DNA of 64,000 nt from Arcicella aurantiaca (GTDB lineage Bacteria; Bacteroidota; Bacteroidia; Cytophagales; Spirosomataceae), in NCBI RefSeq assembly GCF_003148625.1, contig NZ_QGGO01000012.1:1-64000 (forward strand). Direction: 5' to 3'. Below are positions 9,993 through 18,030 of the stretch, in pieces. Position 1 is the stretch's first letter; each line of letters starts with the position of its first letter. A model generated the notes under the pieces. The model did no database searches and had not been told where the DNA came from. It saw only the letters and a list, made by a program, of their open reading frames with translations. The translations under genes and the position numbers were made by a program.

Positions 9993-10547
9993 CTAATTAA
10001 GTCTCGGGTCGATTGGGTAATTTGCCATTACTTTAAAATCTCCGCCCATATCTTTCAAAATATTTCGCCAAAAATTTTCCGCAGGCGTATCAAAAATTAC
10101 ATCTGCGGTTGTTTTAGAAACAATCCAAGAATCCTTTTTTAGTTCATTATCAAGTTGGTCAATTTCCCAACCCGAATAACCGATAAAGCAACGAATATCA
10201 TTGGCAGACAAAACGCCATTGTTCAATAACTCCTTGACTTGCTGAAAGTTACCGCCCCATGTTACGCCTTTCATTACTTCTATTCCACCATCAATCACAT
10301 CTGGGCGACGATGCAAATAATGTAAAGTATTATGTTGCACAGGACCACCCACAAAAAGAGGAATATCTGGATAAATATTTTCTTCTAAAACATCTGCCAG
10401 AAATAGACTTGAGGTTTGATTCAAAATCAAACCAAACGAACCTTGAGTAGTTTCGTGTTCACAAATCAACACGACACTTCTTGAGAAATTTGGGTCACCC
10501 AAAAACGGTTCAGAAATCAACACAGAGCCTTTTGATATATTTCGCAT
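9993..10547 (-). CDS. YqgE/AlgH family protein
   Basis: A 184-residue cytosolic protein of the UPF0301 (YqgE/AlgH) family. It carries the typical start GSVLISEPFLGDPNFSRSVVLICEH, here shortened to SEPFLGDPNFSRSVVLICEH, the block GSFGLILNQ, the GGPVQ motif and the CFIGYSGWE segment. Members have a known fold but no settled biochemical function; AlgH was named as a regulator of alginate production in Pseudomonas. It is divergent from folK, 79 bp away, so the two may share a promoter region. Confidence 0.93.
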   Translation of the reverse strand: MRNISKGSVLISEPFLGDPNFSRSVVLICEHETTQGSFGLILNQTSSLFLADVLEENIYPDIPLFVGGPVQHNTLHYLHRRPDVIDGGIEVMKGVTWGGNFQQVKELLNNGVLSANDIRCFIGYSGWEIDQLDNELKKDSWIVSKTTADVIFDTPAENFWRNILKDMGGDFKVMANYPIDPRLN

Positions 10548-10604
10548 TTGTTTTATGAGGTGTTTATAAGCCCAAATGAATAAAAATTAGGCTGTTTATT
10601 TACG

Positions 10605-10612
10605 TATCTTTG
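10605..10612 (+). promoter_or_regulatory. Candidate -7 box for folK
   Basis: TATCTTTG matches the Bacteroidota TAnnTTTG consensus and lies 14 bp before the folK ATG, which would give a very short leader. I see no convincing -33 TTTG at the usual distance. Confidence 0.5.
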
Positions 10613-10626
10613 TTATTAAAAATACG

Positions 10627-11100
10627 ATGCAAACGGCAAATCTCCAAACTGTATATTTACTTTTAGGCTCTAATTTAGGAAATAGAGAAGAAATACTCAA
10701 TCAAGCTATTACCGCAATTCAAGAAAATGTTGGTGTAATTATTTCACAATCAAAATATTATGAAACTCCTGCTTGGGGAAAAACTGACCAACCTGACTTT
10801 TTGAATATCGCTTTAGAAATAGCTACAAATTTAATGCCTTTAGTTGTTTTGGAGAAAACTCAGGCTATTGAACAACAGTTAGGAAGAGTAAGAATTGAAA
10901 AATGGGGAGCAAGATTAATTGATATTGATATTATTTTTTACGGGCAAGAAATCATTAATATTTCCGAGCATCTCAATATTCCGCACCCACTGATGCAAGA
11001 ACGACTTTTTGTATTAGAACCAATAGCAGAAATTGCTCCTGATTTTATACATCCTGTTTTGAAGAAATCTGTATCTGAACTTTTGGAAGAAATTAGTTGA
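10627..11100 (+). CDS. folK: 2-amino-4-hydroxy-6-hydroxymethyldihydropteridine pyrophosphokinase
   Basis: FolK transfers pyrophosphate from ATP to 6-hydroxymethyl-7,8-dihydropterin, the step before dihydropteroate synthase in folate synthesis. Family motifs are in order: LLLGSNLGNRE near the start, YETPAWGKTDQPDFLNIALE around residues 47-66, a RIEKWGARLIDIDIIFYG block with the Arg and Asp pair that bind ATP and magnesium, and PHPLMQERLFVLEP near 127-140. The length of 157 is normal. It stands alone; the other folate genes are not in the window. It converges on the histidine kinase gene across a word-repeat spacer. Confidence 0.96.
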   Translation: MQTANLQTVYLLLGSNLGNREEILNQAITAIQENVGVIISQSKYYETPAWGKTDQPDFLNIALEIATNLMPLVVLEKTQAIEQQLGRVRIEKWGARLIDIDIIFYGQEIINISEHLNIPHPLMQERLFVLEPIAEIAPDFIHPVLKKSVSELLEEIS

Positions 11101-11284
11101 TTGGTTATTGGTGGATTGGTTATTAGTTATTAGTGGATTGGTGGATTGGTTATTGGTGGATTGGAAACTGGTTATTGGTACATTGGTAAATTAAGACCGA
11201 TACTTAAATACAAAACTCGACCAATTAACTAAGCCACCAATCAACCATTAACCAATCAACCAATAACCAATCAACCAATAACCA
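11101..11284. repeat. Inverted low-complexity repeat between convergent genes
   Basis: The left arm (about 11101-11185) is made of shuffled TTGGTTATTGG and TGGATTGG words, and the right arm (about 11216-11284) of their complements (CCAATCAACCAATAACC). The arms can pair into a long imperfect hairpin between the folK and histidine-kinase stop codons. It may act as a two-way terminator. Confidence 0.6.
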
Positions 11285-12670
11285 TTAACCAATGCCAACT
11301 TTAGCACCGACTGAATACGGTAACCAAAGCACAAAAACTGTCTGATTATCAATACATTGCACTTTGATGTTTCCTCCGTGCAGTTTTACAATTCTATTTA
11401 CCAACGACAATCCAACACCGTAACCTTTGATACTTGCAGTGTTTTGACTGCGGTAAAAAGGTTCGAAAATCAGGTCTATTTCTGGCTTTTCCATTTTCCC
11501 TTGATTGATAAATTGAACCTCAATATGGTCTTTCAAAAAGTGTAAACTTACTTTTACCAAATGGTTTTCGGAAAACTTACAGCCATTTTCCATCAAATTT
11601 ACAAAAGCAGTTTTGAGTAATTGAGCATTTCCTTTTACCACCAATTGTGTATCTTCTTCCAATTCATCGGCAAAATCTACTTGTACTTGATAATTTTGTT
11701 CGGCTTGCAAAAGTAAATCGCCCGCTTCCCAAATTGTTTCATCCAAACGGACTTCATCGTACATCAATTTATGATTCAAATCGCTCACTTTTGCCAACTC
11801 TAAAAGTGTGTTTGAGAGCTGTCCCATTTCTCGAATATCCTGCCTAACAGACTGCAAAATAGTTAAATATTCCTCTGGCGAACGACTTTTCAGCAAGGCA
11901 ACATCAATCTGTGAACCGATTTTCATTAAAGGGTTTTTCATCTCATGCGAGACATTGGACACGAATAAATTTTGTAGTCTGAAAACCTCACTTAAACGTT
12001 CTAAAAGTTCATTAAAAGTAGCGGTAAGTCGCCCGATTTCGTCCTTAGGATTTTGTATCGTCAATCTTTGGTTGACATTCTGTGGATAAATGGTTTGTAC
12101 CTGCTGAATAACCTCCGAAATGGGCGATAAAGCTCGTACTGCAAAATAATATCCTACAAAAGTTACCAATAAAAACACACATAAAAACAACCAAACCATG
12201 GTATTAAATAGGTTTTGTAAGTCTTTTTTACCCGATAAATCCATCGCCCCTGCTACCGTAACCACACGATTGAAGCGGTCAGTATAAAGCATTCCTACAA
12301 TTTTAAACTCCCCTTGCTTAAACCTTGCAAAATGTTGTTTCCTGATTTGATTTAGCATTTCGGGAGAAATCTTAAAACGACTCGTATCGTTTCTGGAATA
12401 TACTTTTAGGTTTTTATAGTCGTAAATAATGAGGTTTTCACGATAAAGAACGTCGTTATTGGCTTTCTCAATTTTCTTTAAAAGTTTTGCATTTACTTCT
12501 TTAACGGTTACCAATAATTCTGCTGATGTTGTGGCTTTTTGAGTAAGGCGTTTGTAAAATTCTTCCTCAATATAGTTATGACGAAGCCAATAAATTACCA
12601 CGAAGATTGCCAAAACAATCACCGAAACTAATAACGTAAATTGTAAAGTAAGTTTGGCTCGTATTTGCAT
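11285..12670 (-). CDS. Sensor histidine kinase (two-component, HAMP type)
   Basis: A 461-residue inner-membrane sensor kinase. It has an N-terminal transmembrane helix (about 8-29), a periplasmic domain of about 120 residues, a second helix (about 157-177), and a HAMP region (RALSPISEVIQQ to EIGRLTATFNELLERL). The dimerisation domain carries the phospho-acceptor His242 in NVSHEMKNPL. The ATPase domain has an N-box (FVNLMENGCKFS) and a G-box (GYGVGLSLVNRIVKLHGG). Its response regulator lies upstream on the same strand, 259 bp away. The stimulus is unknown. Confidence 0.94.
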   Translation of the reverse strand: MQIRAKLTLQFTLLVSVIVLAIFVVIYWLRHNYIEEEFYKRLTQKATTSAELLVTVKEVNAKLLKKIEKANNDVLYRENLIIYDYKNLKVYSRNDTSRFKISPEMLNQIRKQHFARFKQGEFKIVGMLYTDRFNRVVTVAGAMDLSGKKDLQNLFNTMVWLFLCVFLLVTFVGYYFAVRALSPISEVIQQVQTIYPQNVNQRLTIQNPKDEIGRLTATFNELLERLSEVFRLQNLFVSNVSHEMKNPLMKIGSQIDVALLKSRSPEEYLTILQSVRQDIREMGQLSNTLLELAKVSDLNHKLMYDEVRLDETIWEAGDLLLQAEQNYQVQVDFADELEEDTQLVVKGNAQLLKTAFVNLMENGCKFSENHLVKVSLHFLKDHIEVQFINQGKMEKPEIDLIFEPFYRSQNTASIKGYGVGLSLVNRIVKLHGGNIKVQCIDNQTVFVLWLPYSVGAKVGIG

Positions 12671-12929
12671 ATTTTCAGTGAACAGTTAGCAGTGAACAGT
12701 TATCAGTTAACAGTAAACAGTTAACAGTAAACAGTTAGCAGTGAACAGTAAACAGTTAGCAGTAAACAGTTAGCAGTGAACAGTTAGCAGTTAGCAGTGA
12801 ACAGTAAACAGTTATGAATTGAACATTGGTAACTGTTCACTATCTACTGTTAACTGTTAATTGTTCACTATCTACTGTTAACTGTTAATTGTTAACTGCT
12901 AACTGTTAACTGTTAACTGATAACTGAAA
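12671..12929. repeat. Long inverted array of AACAGTTAGCAGTG-type words inside a two-component operon
   Basis: Left half: many copies of AACAGTTAGCAGTGAACAG-like words. Right half: their complements (ACTGTTAACTGTTAATTG, TAACTGCTAACTG). The whole spacer can fold into a long imperfect hairpin between the response-regulator stop and the kinase start, and could weaken kinase expression relative to the regulator. Confidence 0.65.
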
Positions 12930-13613
12930 TTATTCTTCCATTTTTAGTACATATCCTACGCCATATTGCGTATGAATGAGCTTAGTGTCGTAATTTTTAT
13001 CTACTTTTTTTCGTAACATGGTCATAAAAACCTCAATGACATTTGTTCCCATATCAATTCTGCTATCCCATACTTTTTCAGCAATATCAGCTTTTGAAAT
13101 TACCTTTCCGTGATTTCTTAAAAGGTATTCCAACAGAGCAAACTCACGAGCAGTTAAATCAATTTTACTGCCACCTCTTGTAACTGTATGAGCATCAAGA
13201 TTCATTTCTAAATCCCCATAATTTAGCAAATTACCTGTCAAGGGTAAAAGCGACTGCGTGCGTTTTGCCAAGACTTTTATTCGTGCCAAAAGTTCTAAGA
13301 AATCGAATGGTTTTACTAAATAATCATCAGCTCCTGCATCAAAACCCATCAATTTTTCTTCGATACTTCCCAAAGCAGTCAACATCAAAATGGGCGTTGT
13401 AATACCTTCCGCTCGTAATTCTTTGCTGAGTTGTAAGCCATTCATTCCCGGCATAATAATGTCGGTAACAATAATTTGATATTGGTTTTTTTTAGCAAGA
13501 TGCTTCCCTATCATTCCATCGTAAGCAATATCTACCTCAAAGCCATTTTCTTCAAGTCCTTGTCGGAGAGATTGTAACGTTTTGGGTTCGTCTTCAATTA
13601 GCAATATTTTCAT
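12930..13613 (-). CDS. OmpR-family response regulator
   Basis: This 227-residue regulator has a receiver domain (acidic pair in LLIEDEP, phospho-acceptor Asp51 in IIVTDIIMPGMNG, Thr/Lys switch residues in LMLTALG and YLVKPFDF) and a C-terminal winged-helix DNA-binding domain (LTAREFALLEYLLRN to HTQYGVGYVL). It is the partner of the histidine kinase encoded downstream. The ATG start gives the standard N-terminus MKILLIEDE. Regulator-before-kinase order is common for this group in Bacteroidota. Confidence 0.96.
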   Translation of the reverse strand: MKILLIEDEPKTLQSLRQGLEENGFEVDIAYDGMIGKHLAKKNQYQIIVTDIIMPGMNGLQLSKELRAEGITTPILMLTALGSIEEKLMGFDAGADDYLVKPFDFLELLARIKVLAKRTQSLLPLTGNLLNYGDLEMNLDAHTVTRGGSKIDLTAREFALLEYLLRNHGKVISKADIAEKVWDSRIDMGTNVIEVFMTMLRKKVDKNYDTKLIHTQYGVGYVLKMEE

Positions 13614-13622
13614 AACTTATGA

Positions 13623-13687
13623 GTAGGACAGGTTTCTAATCTGTCTGTTTTGTTTTGACACTTGACAGGTTGGCAACCTGTCCTACT
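13623..13687. repeat. Paired REP-like hairpins with GTAG/CTAC feet (BIME-like)
   Basis: GTAG is followed by an imperfect hairpin (GACAGGTTTCTAATCTGTC). After a short spacer comes a second, perfect hairpin (GACAGGTTGGCAACCTGTC) closed by CTAC. Two inverted palindromes with GTAG at the outer feet resemble the bacterial interspersed elements mobilised by Y1 (RAYT) transposases. No such transposase is in the window. Confidence 0.55.
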
Positions 13688-13709
13688 AAATCTATCCAAA
13701 GATAAAATA

Positions 13710-13748
13710 AAAAACTCCACATGAAGCATTATGCTATGTGGAGTTTTT
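13710..13748 (-). terminator. Rho-independent terminator of the hydroxylase gene
   Basis: A perfect 13-bp stem (13710-13722 with 13736-13748) has an A-rich left flank, which gives a U run in the leftward transcript. It follows the hydroxylase gene. Its T run on the other side would let it work in both directions. Confidence 0.8.
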
Positions 13749-13872
13749 GTTTGTAATTTATACCGAACTGATTACTGTTTGTAAAAAAGGAGTAATTTAA
13801 GCTATTGATTTTCAGTAATTTACTCATTCACTTTCTCGCAAATCGCTTTTCGCTTAGTATAATATCTCAATG

Positions 13873-14523
13873 TTAAAGATTTTCTGAAACTTTCGATTTA
13901 TCCATCGTTGCCATTGTTCCAAAAACATAATCCCAAATTGGAGACGATACTCCAAAAACGGCATTTCCATCTTTGTAATGATGCACAGCGTGATTAATCC
14001 ATAATTGTTTTAAGAAATTTTTGGGTGGTGCATACGCATGAACAGCATAGTGTACCAATAAATACGCAGCATATCCCCAAATAAAACCGGGAAAAAATGA
14101 ATAAGCAGCTTCGCCCATTAAAACAAAAAATATCGTAAAAAGCGTGATTGCAGCTATTGCAGCAAGAATTGGCGGCATTGCCAAACGAGTTTTATCTTTC
14201 GGATACTCGTGATGTACACCGTGAGCCACGTATTGAAATTTCGCTCTGGCTTCGGTAGTTGGTTCGATGTGGTAAACACTACGATGAACCCAATATTCAA
14301 CGAAAGTAAATGTGATTGCTCCTAAAGCAAACAAACCACCAATTGCGGTATTACTAAAATTTGTATGCGTAAAAGCATAGTAGCCCAAAATTGCTCCTGA
14401 AATGAAAAACATTGATACAGGAACTGCTATATGGGTATGCGATAGTTTTTCTAAAATTGGGTTGTCAAACAACTGTTTTGTCCCACTATTTTTAGGTCTT
14501 ATCTTTTTTTGTGTTGCTTCCAT
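13873..14523 (-). CDS. Sterol desaturase / fatty-acid hydroxylase family membrane protein
   Basis: This 216-residue integral membrane di-iron oxygenase belongs to the fatty-acid hydroxylase superfamily. All the histidine motifs are visible: His80 and His85 (HRSVYH), His101-His105 (HGVHH), His158/His162 (HYAVH) and His178-His182 (HAVHH). Several hydrophobic segments run between them. The arrangement and length resemble the catalytic part of fatty-acid 2-hydroxylases, which act on sphingolipid acyl chains. That substrate would suit a Bacteroidota cell but is inference. It stands alone between two terminator-like regions. Confidence 0.85.
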   Translation of the reverse strand: MEATQKKIRPKNSGTKQLFDNPILEKLSHTHIAVPVSMFFISGAILGYYAFTHTNFSNTAIGGLFALGAITFTFVEYWVHRSVYHIEPTTEARAKFQYVAHGVHHEYPKDKTRLAMPPILAAIAAITLFTIFFVLMGEAAYSFFPGFIWGYAAYLLVHYAVHAYAPPKNFLKQLWINHAVHHYKDGNAVFGVSSPIWDYVFGTMATMDKSKVSENL

Positions 14524-14794
14524 AAAACTCTTTTACTCGTAGGTTTTAGCTTATTTTGTTGAGAGATTGTACTCTTAATGAAATTGTACTTATTTAATAA
14601 ATATTCAAGAATAGTTATCTTTTCATTGAATTATAACCACAAAGATACGGAATAAATTAATTTGAATATTGAGGTTTTACAAAAAAATAGTAATCGGCTA
14701 TAAGCTTCAGCTATAAGTTTTGTGACATCAATTAATCCAATTACAATTCTCTCTTCTAATTTGAATTGTTCAGCAACTGATTGATTAAAACCTT

Positions 14795-16078
14795 TTAACT
14801 CTTCGGCGACTTAGCCCTAATAATTAATCTCAACGATTGGTCATAAGTAACATAATTCCAAAGCCAGTTTATGAAAATTAAAAGTCTGTTTTTTACGCCT
14901 ACAATGGCTATTAAGTGAACAAACATCCACGTCAGCCAAGCGAAAAATCCTTGAAAACGCCAAAAAGGCAAATCAACCACCGCTAAATTTCTTCCAACGG
15001 TAGCCATCGAGCCTAAATCTTTATAAAAGAACTCAGAAAGTATGTTTCCACGAATGAGATTTCTCAGGTTTTTTGCTAACAATTTACCTTGTTGAATGGC
15101 TGGTTGTGCCACTTGCGGGTGTCCGTTAGGATATTTTTCTTCGGTCATAAAAGCAACGTCACCCAAAGCAAAAATGTTTTCATAACCTTCTACCTGATTA
15201 TAACGATTTACTTTCATGCGTCCACCTCTGGCTAAAACATCAGGATTAATTCCTTCAATTGCATTTGCCTTCACTCCTGCTGCCCAAACTAAATTATTGG
15301 TACGAATCGTCGTTCCATCATTGATATACACAAATTCACCGTCAAAATCGGTAACTCTTGTACTTAATCGCACATTTACGCCCAATTGTTCAAGATATTC
15401 CTTTGATTTTATCTGAGCATTTTTTGACATTGGTCCTAACAACTCCGCTCCTGATTCAATGATATGAATTTGCATCAAATCAAAATCTAATTCGGGATAG
15501 TCTTTCGGAAGAACGTGTTTTTTCATTTCTGCCAAAGTCCCCGAAACTTCCACACCAGTTGGACCTCCACCAACCACAACCACATTCATCAACCCAACTC
15601 TATCTTCTTGATTATCAGAAACCAATGCTTTTTCAAAATTTTCTAAAAGTCTATTTCTCAAACCCAATGCTTCTCCAACAGACTTCATTGGCAAAGCTTT
15701 TTCTTGAATATTTTTATTGCCAAAAAAGTTGGTATCTGCTCCAATTGCCAATACTAAATAATCGTATTGTAATTCCCCCAAATCCGTTTCAATGGTATTG
15801 GTTTCTGTAACAATCTTCGTCACCGAAGCCACACGTACATGAACATTGGGGTGATTATGAAACGCCAAACGAAGCGGAAAAGAAATCGCCGATGGCTCAA
15901 GTCCAGCGGTGGCAACCTGATAAAAAAGCGGTTGAAATTGATGATAATTGTTTTTATCAATCAAAACTACTTGAAAATCGCTATCTCCAGCAAGGCTCTG
16001 AGCAAGTTGCAATCCTCCAAAACCTGCTCCAATAATAATTACTTTTTTCTGATTAGTTTGTGGAATATTTAAGGGCAT
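14795..16078 (-). CDS. Type II NADH:quinone oxidoreductase (NDH-2 like)
   Basis: A 427-residue FAD enzyme that passes electrons from NADH to the quinone pool without pumping protons. The FAD-binding Rossmann motif VIIIGAGFGGLQLAQ is at residues 13-27. The NAD(P)-binding motif VVVVGGGPTGVEVSG lies in the middle, the second FAD motif NIFALGDVAF follows, and AQPAIQQGKLLAKNL is a family block. The hydrophobic C-terminal segment (FFAWLTWMFVHLIAIVGV) is the membrane anchor seen in NDH-2 enzymes. It stands alone. A different quinone reductase of the same superfamily is possible. Confidence 0.9.
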   Translation of the reverse strand: MPLNIPQTNQKKVIIIGAGFGGLQLAQSLAGDSDFQVVLIDKNNYHQFQPLFYQVATAGLEPSAISFPLRLAFHNHPNVHVRVASVTKIVTETNTIETDLGELQYDYLVLAIGADTNFFGNKNIQEKALPMKSVGEALGLRNRLLENFEKALVSDNQEDRVGLMNVVVVGGGPTGVEVSGTLAEMKKHVLPKDYPELDFDLMQIHIIESGAELLGPMSKNAQIKSKEYLEQLGVNVRLSTRVTDFDGEFVYINDGTTIRTNNLVWAAGVKANAIEGINPDVLARGGRMKVNRYNQVEGYENIFALGDVAFMTEEKYPNGHPQVAQPAIQQGKLLAKNLRNLIRGNILSEFFYKDLGSMATVGRNLAVVDLPFWRFQGFFAWLTWMFVHLIAIVGVKNRLLIFINWLWNYVTYDQSLRLIIRAKSPKS

Positions 16079-16188
16079 AATAGACTATAATTTAAGTAAT
16101 GGATAATTAACAATGGACAATTCGACAAAACACTGTCAATCAAAAATTCAGTAAAGAGGAAAATCAATTATTTAACGGAACTATCTAC

Positions 16189-16373
16189 TATTTGGCGGAA
16201 GATTTAAGGTTAAACTTCTTCGAAGTTTACTACTACACTTTCAATTTTTCTACAAAGGTTAAACCTCTCCGAGGTATAATTTGACATAATTTCGGAGAAA
16301 TTTAACCTTTGTAGAACCAAAACAATATCAGTTTAGGGGCTTCGGAGAAGCCTAACCTTAAATCCGCCAAATA
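16189..16373. repeat. Nested palindrome cluster
   Basis: An outer inverted repeat (16189-16211 with 16353-16373, TATTTGGCGGA and ATTTAAGGTTA arms) encloses three smaller hairpins: one at AAACTTCTTCGAAGTTT (about 16212-16229), a pair of arms TTTCTACAAAGGTTAAA and its near complement (about 16247-16317), and one at TTAGGGGCTTCGGAGAAGCC. Nothing in it codes. It abuts the element at 16370. Confidence 0.6.
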
Positions 16374-16554
16374 TTAGACTTCCTGCGAAAGTGTTTTATG
16401 ATTGAAAAATGGTATATTTTCGAGTGAAAATAGAGAAAATTTTGAAAGCATAGCAGAGAAATGGGGGATGCCCAATCTTGAAAAACTTTCGCTATTTGTA
16501 GCCGAAAAGATGTTGTTTGACGACTTAAAACACTTTCGCAGGAAGTCTAATATT
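16370..16554. mobile_element. MITE-like element with 29-bp perfect terminal inverted repeats
   Basis: The arms 16370-16398 and 16526-16554 are exact complements (AATATTAGACTTCCTGCGAA at the left end, complement at the right). They bound 127 bp of interior. A short open frame starts inside and runs out through the right arm, which I do not regard as a gene. It is probably a non-autonomous derivative of an IS whose family I cannot name. The rest of 16079-16615 is otherwise AT-rich spacer. Confidence 0.65.
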
Positions 16555-16615
16555 AAAGTCTATTTTCTCCATCACTTACAATTTATAACATGATTAGTTT
16601 CACATTTTACAAACT

Positions 16616-17776
16616 TTACTTCTCAGCACAAATCTGTGCGGGGAATTTCCAACTTGTTGCCGTTATTTTTTCATAATAACGCTCGTACAAAGGTAAAATA
16701 TTTTCAATATCAAATTCTTTTGCTCTTTCCAAAGCATTATGTTTAAATTGATTCAACCTATCGTCATCTTCCAAAAGTGAAATTGCATTTTTTGCCATAT
16801 CATCTACGTCTCCAACTTTTGAAACATAACCTGTTACTCCGTGAATATTAACTTCTGGTATTCCGCCTGCATCTGATGAAATAATTGGCACTTCACAAGC
16901 CATTGCTTCTAAAGCCGCTAATCCAAAACTTTCTTTCTCGGAAGTCAAGAAAAATAAATCTGCTAAAGATAAAACTTCTTCAATAACATCTAATTTTCCT
17001 AAAAATCTAACGTCTTGTTGAACACCTAATTCACGACAAAGCATTTCAATACTTGTACGTTCTGGGCCATCACCAACCAATAATAATTTACTCGGAATTT
17101 TCTGGTTCACTCGATGAAAAACTTGTACGATGTCTTCAATTCTCTTCACTTTTCGGAAGTTAGAAGTGTGCATCAATAATTTTTCTCCGTTCGGACAAAT
17201 CGCTATTTTAAAATGGTCTTTTCTTAGTTTTTTGAAACGTTCTAAGTCAATGAAATTGGGAATTACTTCAATTTTGTTAACAATTTCAAATTCTTCGTAA
17301 GTTTCTTTTTTCAAGCTTTCAGAAACCGCCGTCACGCCGTCTGATTCGTTGATTGAGAAGGTAACGACTGGTTCAAATGATGGGTCTTTACCAACCAAAG
17401 TAATATCTGTACCGTGAAGTGTGGTAATAAATGGAATGTGGATTCCTTTGGATTTCAGAATTTGTTTTGCCAAATAAGCAGCAGAAGCGTGTGGAATAGC
17501 ATAATGAACGTGTAATAAATCAAGGCGTTCGTTAACAACTACATCTACAATTTTACTCGCCAAAGCCGACTCATACGGTAAATATTGGAAAAGCGGATAA
17601 GATGAAATACTCACTTCGTGGTAAAAGATATTTTCATTAAAAAAATCTAACCTTGAAGGCTGAGAATACGTAATAAAATGCACTTGATGACCCACTTTAG
17701 CAAGGGCTTTTCCTAATTCGGTGGCTACTACACCACTACCTCCGTAGGTTGGATAACAAACAATTCCGATTTTCAT
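16616..17776 (-). CDS. bshA: N-acetyl-alpha-D-glucosaminyl L-malate synthase
   Basis: BshA joins GlcNAc from UDP-GlcNAc to L-malate, the first step of bacillithiol synthesis. The 386-residue protein is a GT4/GT-B glycosyltransferase with the family-specific start MKIGIVCYPTYGGSGVVATE and the block HVHYAIPHASAAYLAK. It also has TTLHGTDITLVGKDPSF and the C-terminal nucleotide-sugar site SEKESFGLAALEAMACE followed by GGIPE. These blocks separate BshA from other GT4 enzymes. bshB and bshC are not in the window. Confidence 0.94.
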   Translation of the reverse strand: MKIGIVCYPTYGGSGVVATELGKALAKVGHQVHFITYSQPSRLDFFNENIFYHEVSISSYPLFQYLPYESALASKIVDVVVNERLDLLHVHYAIPHASAAYLAKQILKSKGIHIPFITTLHGTDITLVGKDPSFEPVVTFSINESDGVTAVSESLKKETYEEFEIVNKIEVIPNFIDLERFKKLRKDHFKIAICPNGEKLLMHTSNFRKVKRIEDIVQVFHRVNQKIPSKLLLVGDGPERTSIEMLCRELGVQQDVRFLGKLDVIEEVLSLADLFFLTSEKESFGLAALEAMACEVPIISSDAGGIPEVNIHGVTGYVSKVGDVDDMAKNAISLLEDDDRLNQFKHNALERAKEFDIENILPLYERYYEKITATSWKFPAQICAEK

Positions 17777-18030
17777 TTATCAATATTCAATGTGGAAAGA
17801 AATAATGAGCGATTGACAGAATGTTGATTTAGATTAAACACTAAAACCTAATTTTAACATCTATTCATAATTAGAACAAAGAAAATATAAAAATGTCTCA
17901 TTCATTAAAAGATTTTCTTTTTTGGGGGACTAAAAAGAGATAATTTTGGGTATTGGGGATAAGAAATTGGGATTTAGTTGTTCATAAAATTATGACCTCC
18001 TACCTTCTAAGTTTTAATCTCTAAAACAAT

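Noticed and set aside
16402-16593. 63-codon open frame
   Set aside because: It starts inside the MITE-like element and runs out through its right inverted repeat. No domain is visible, and the composition follows the repeat.
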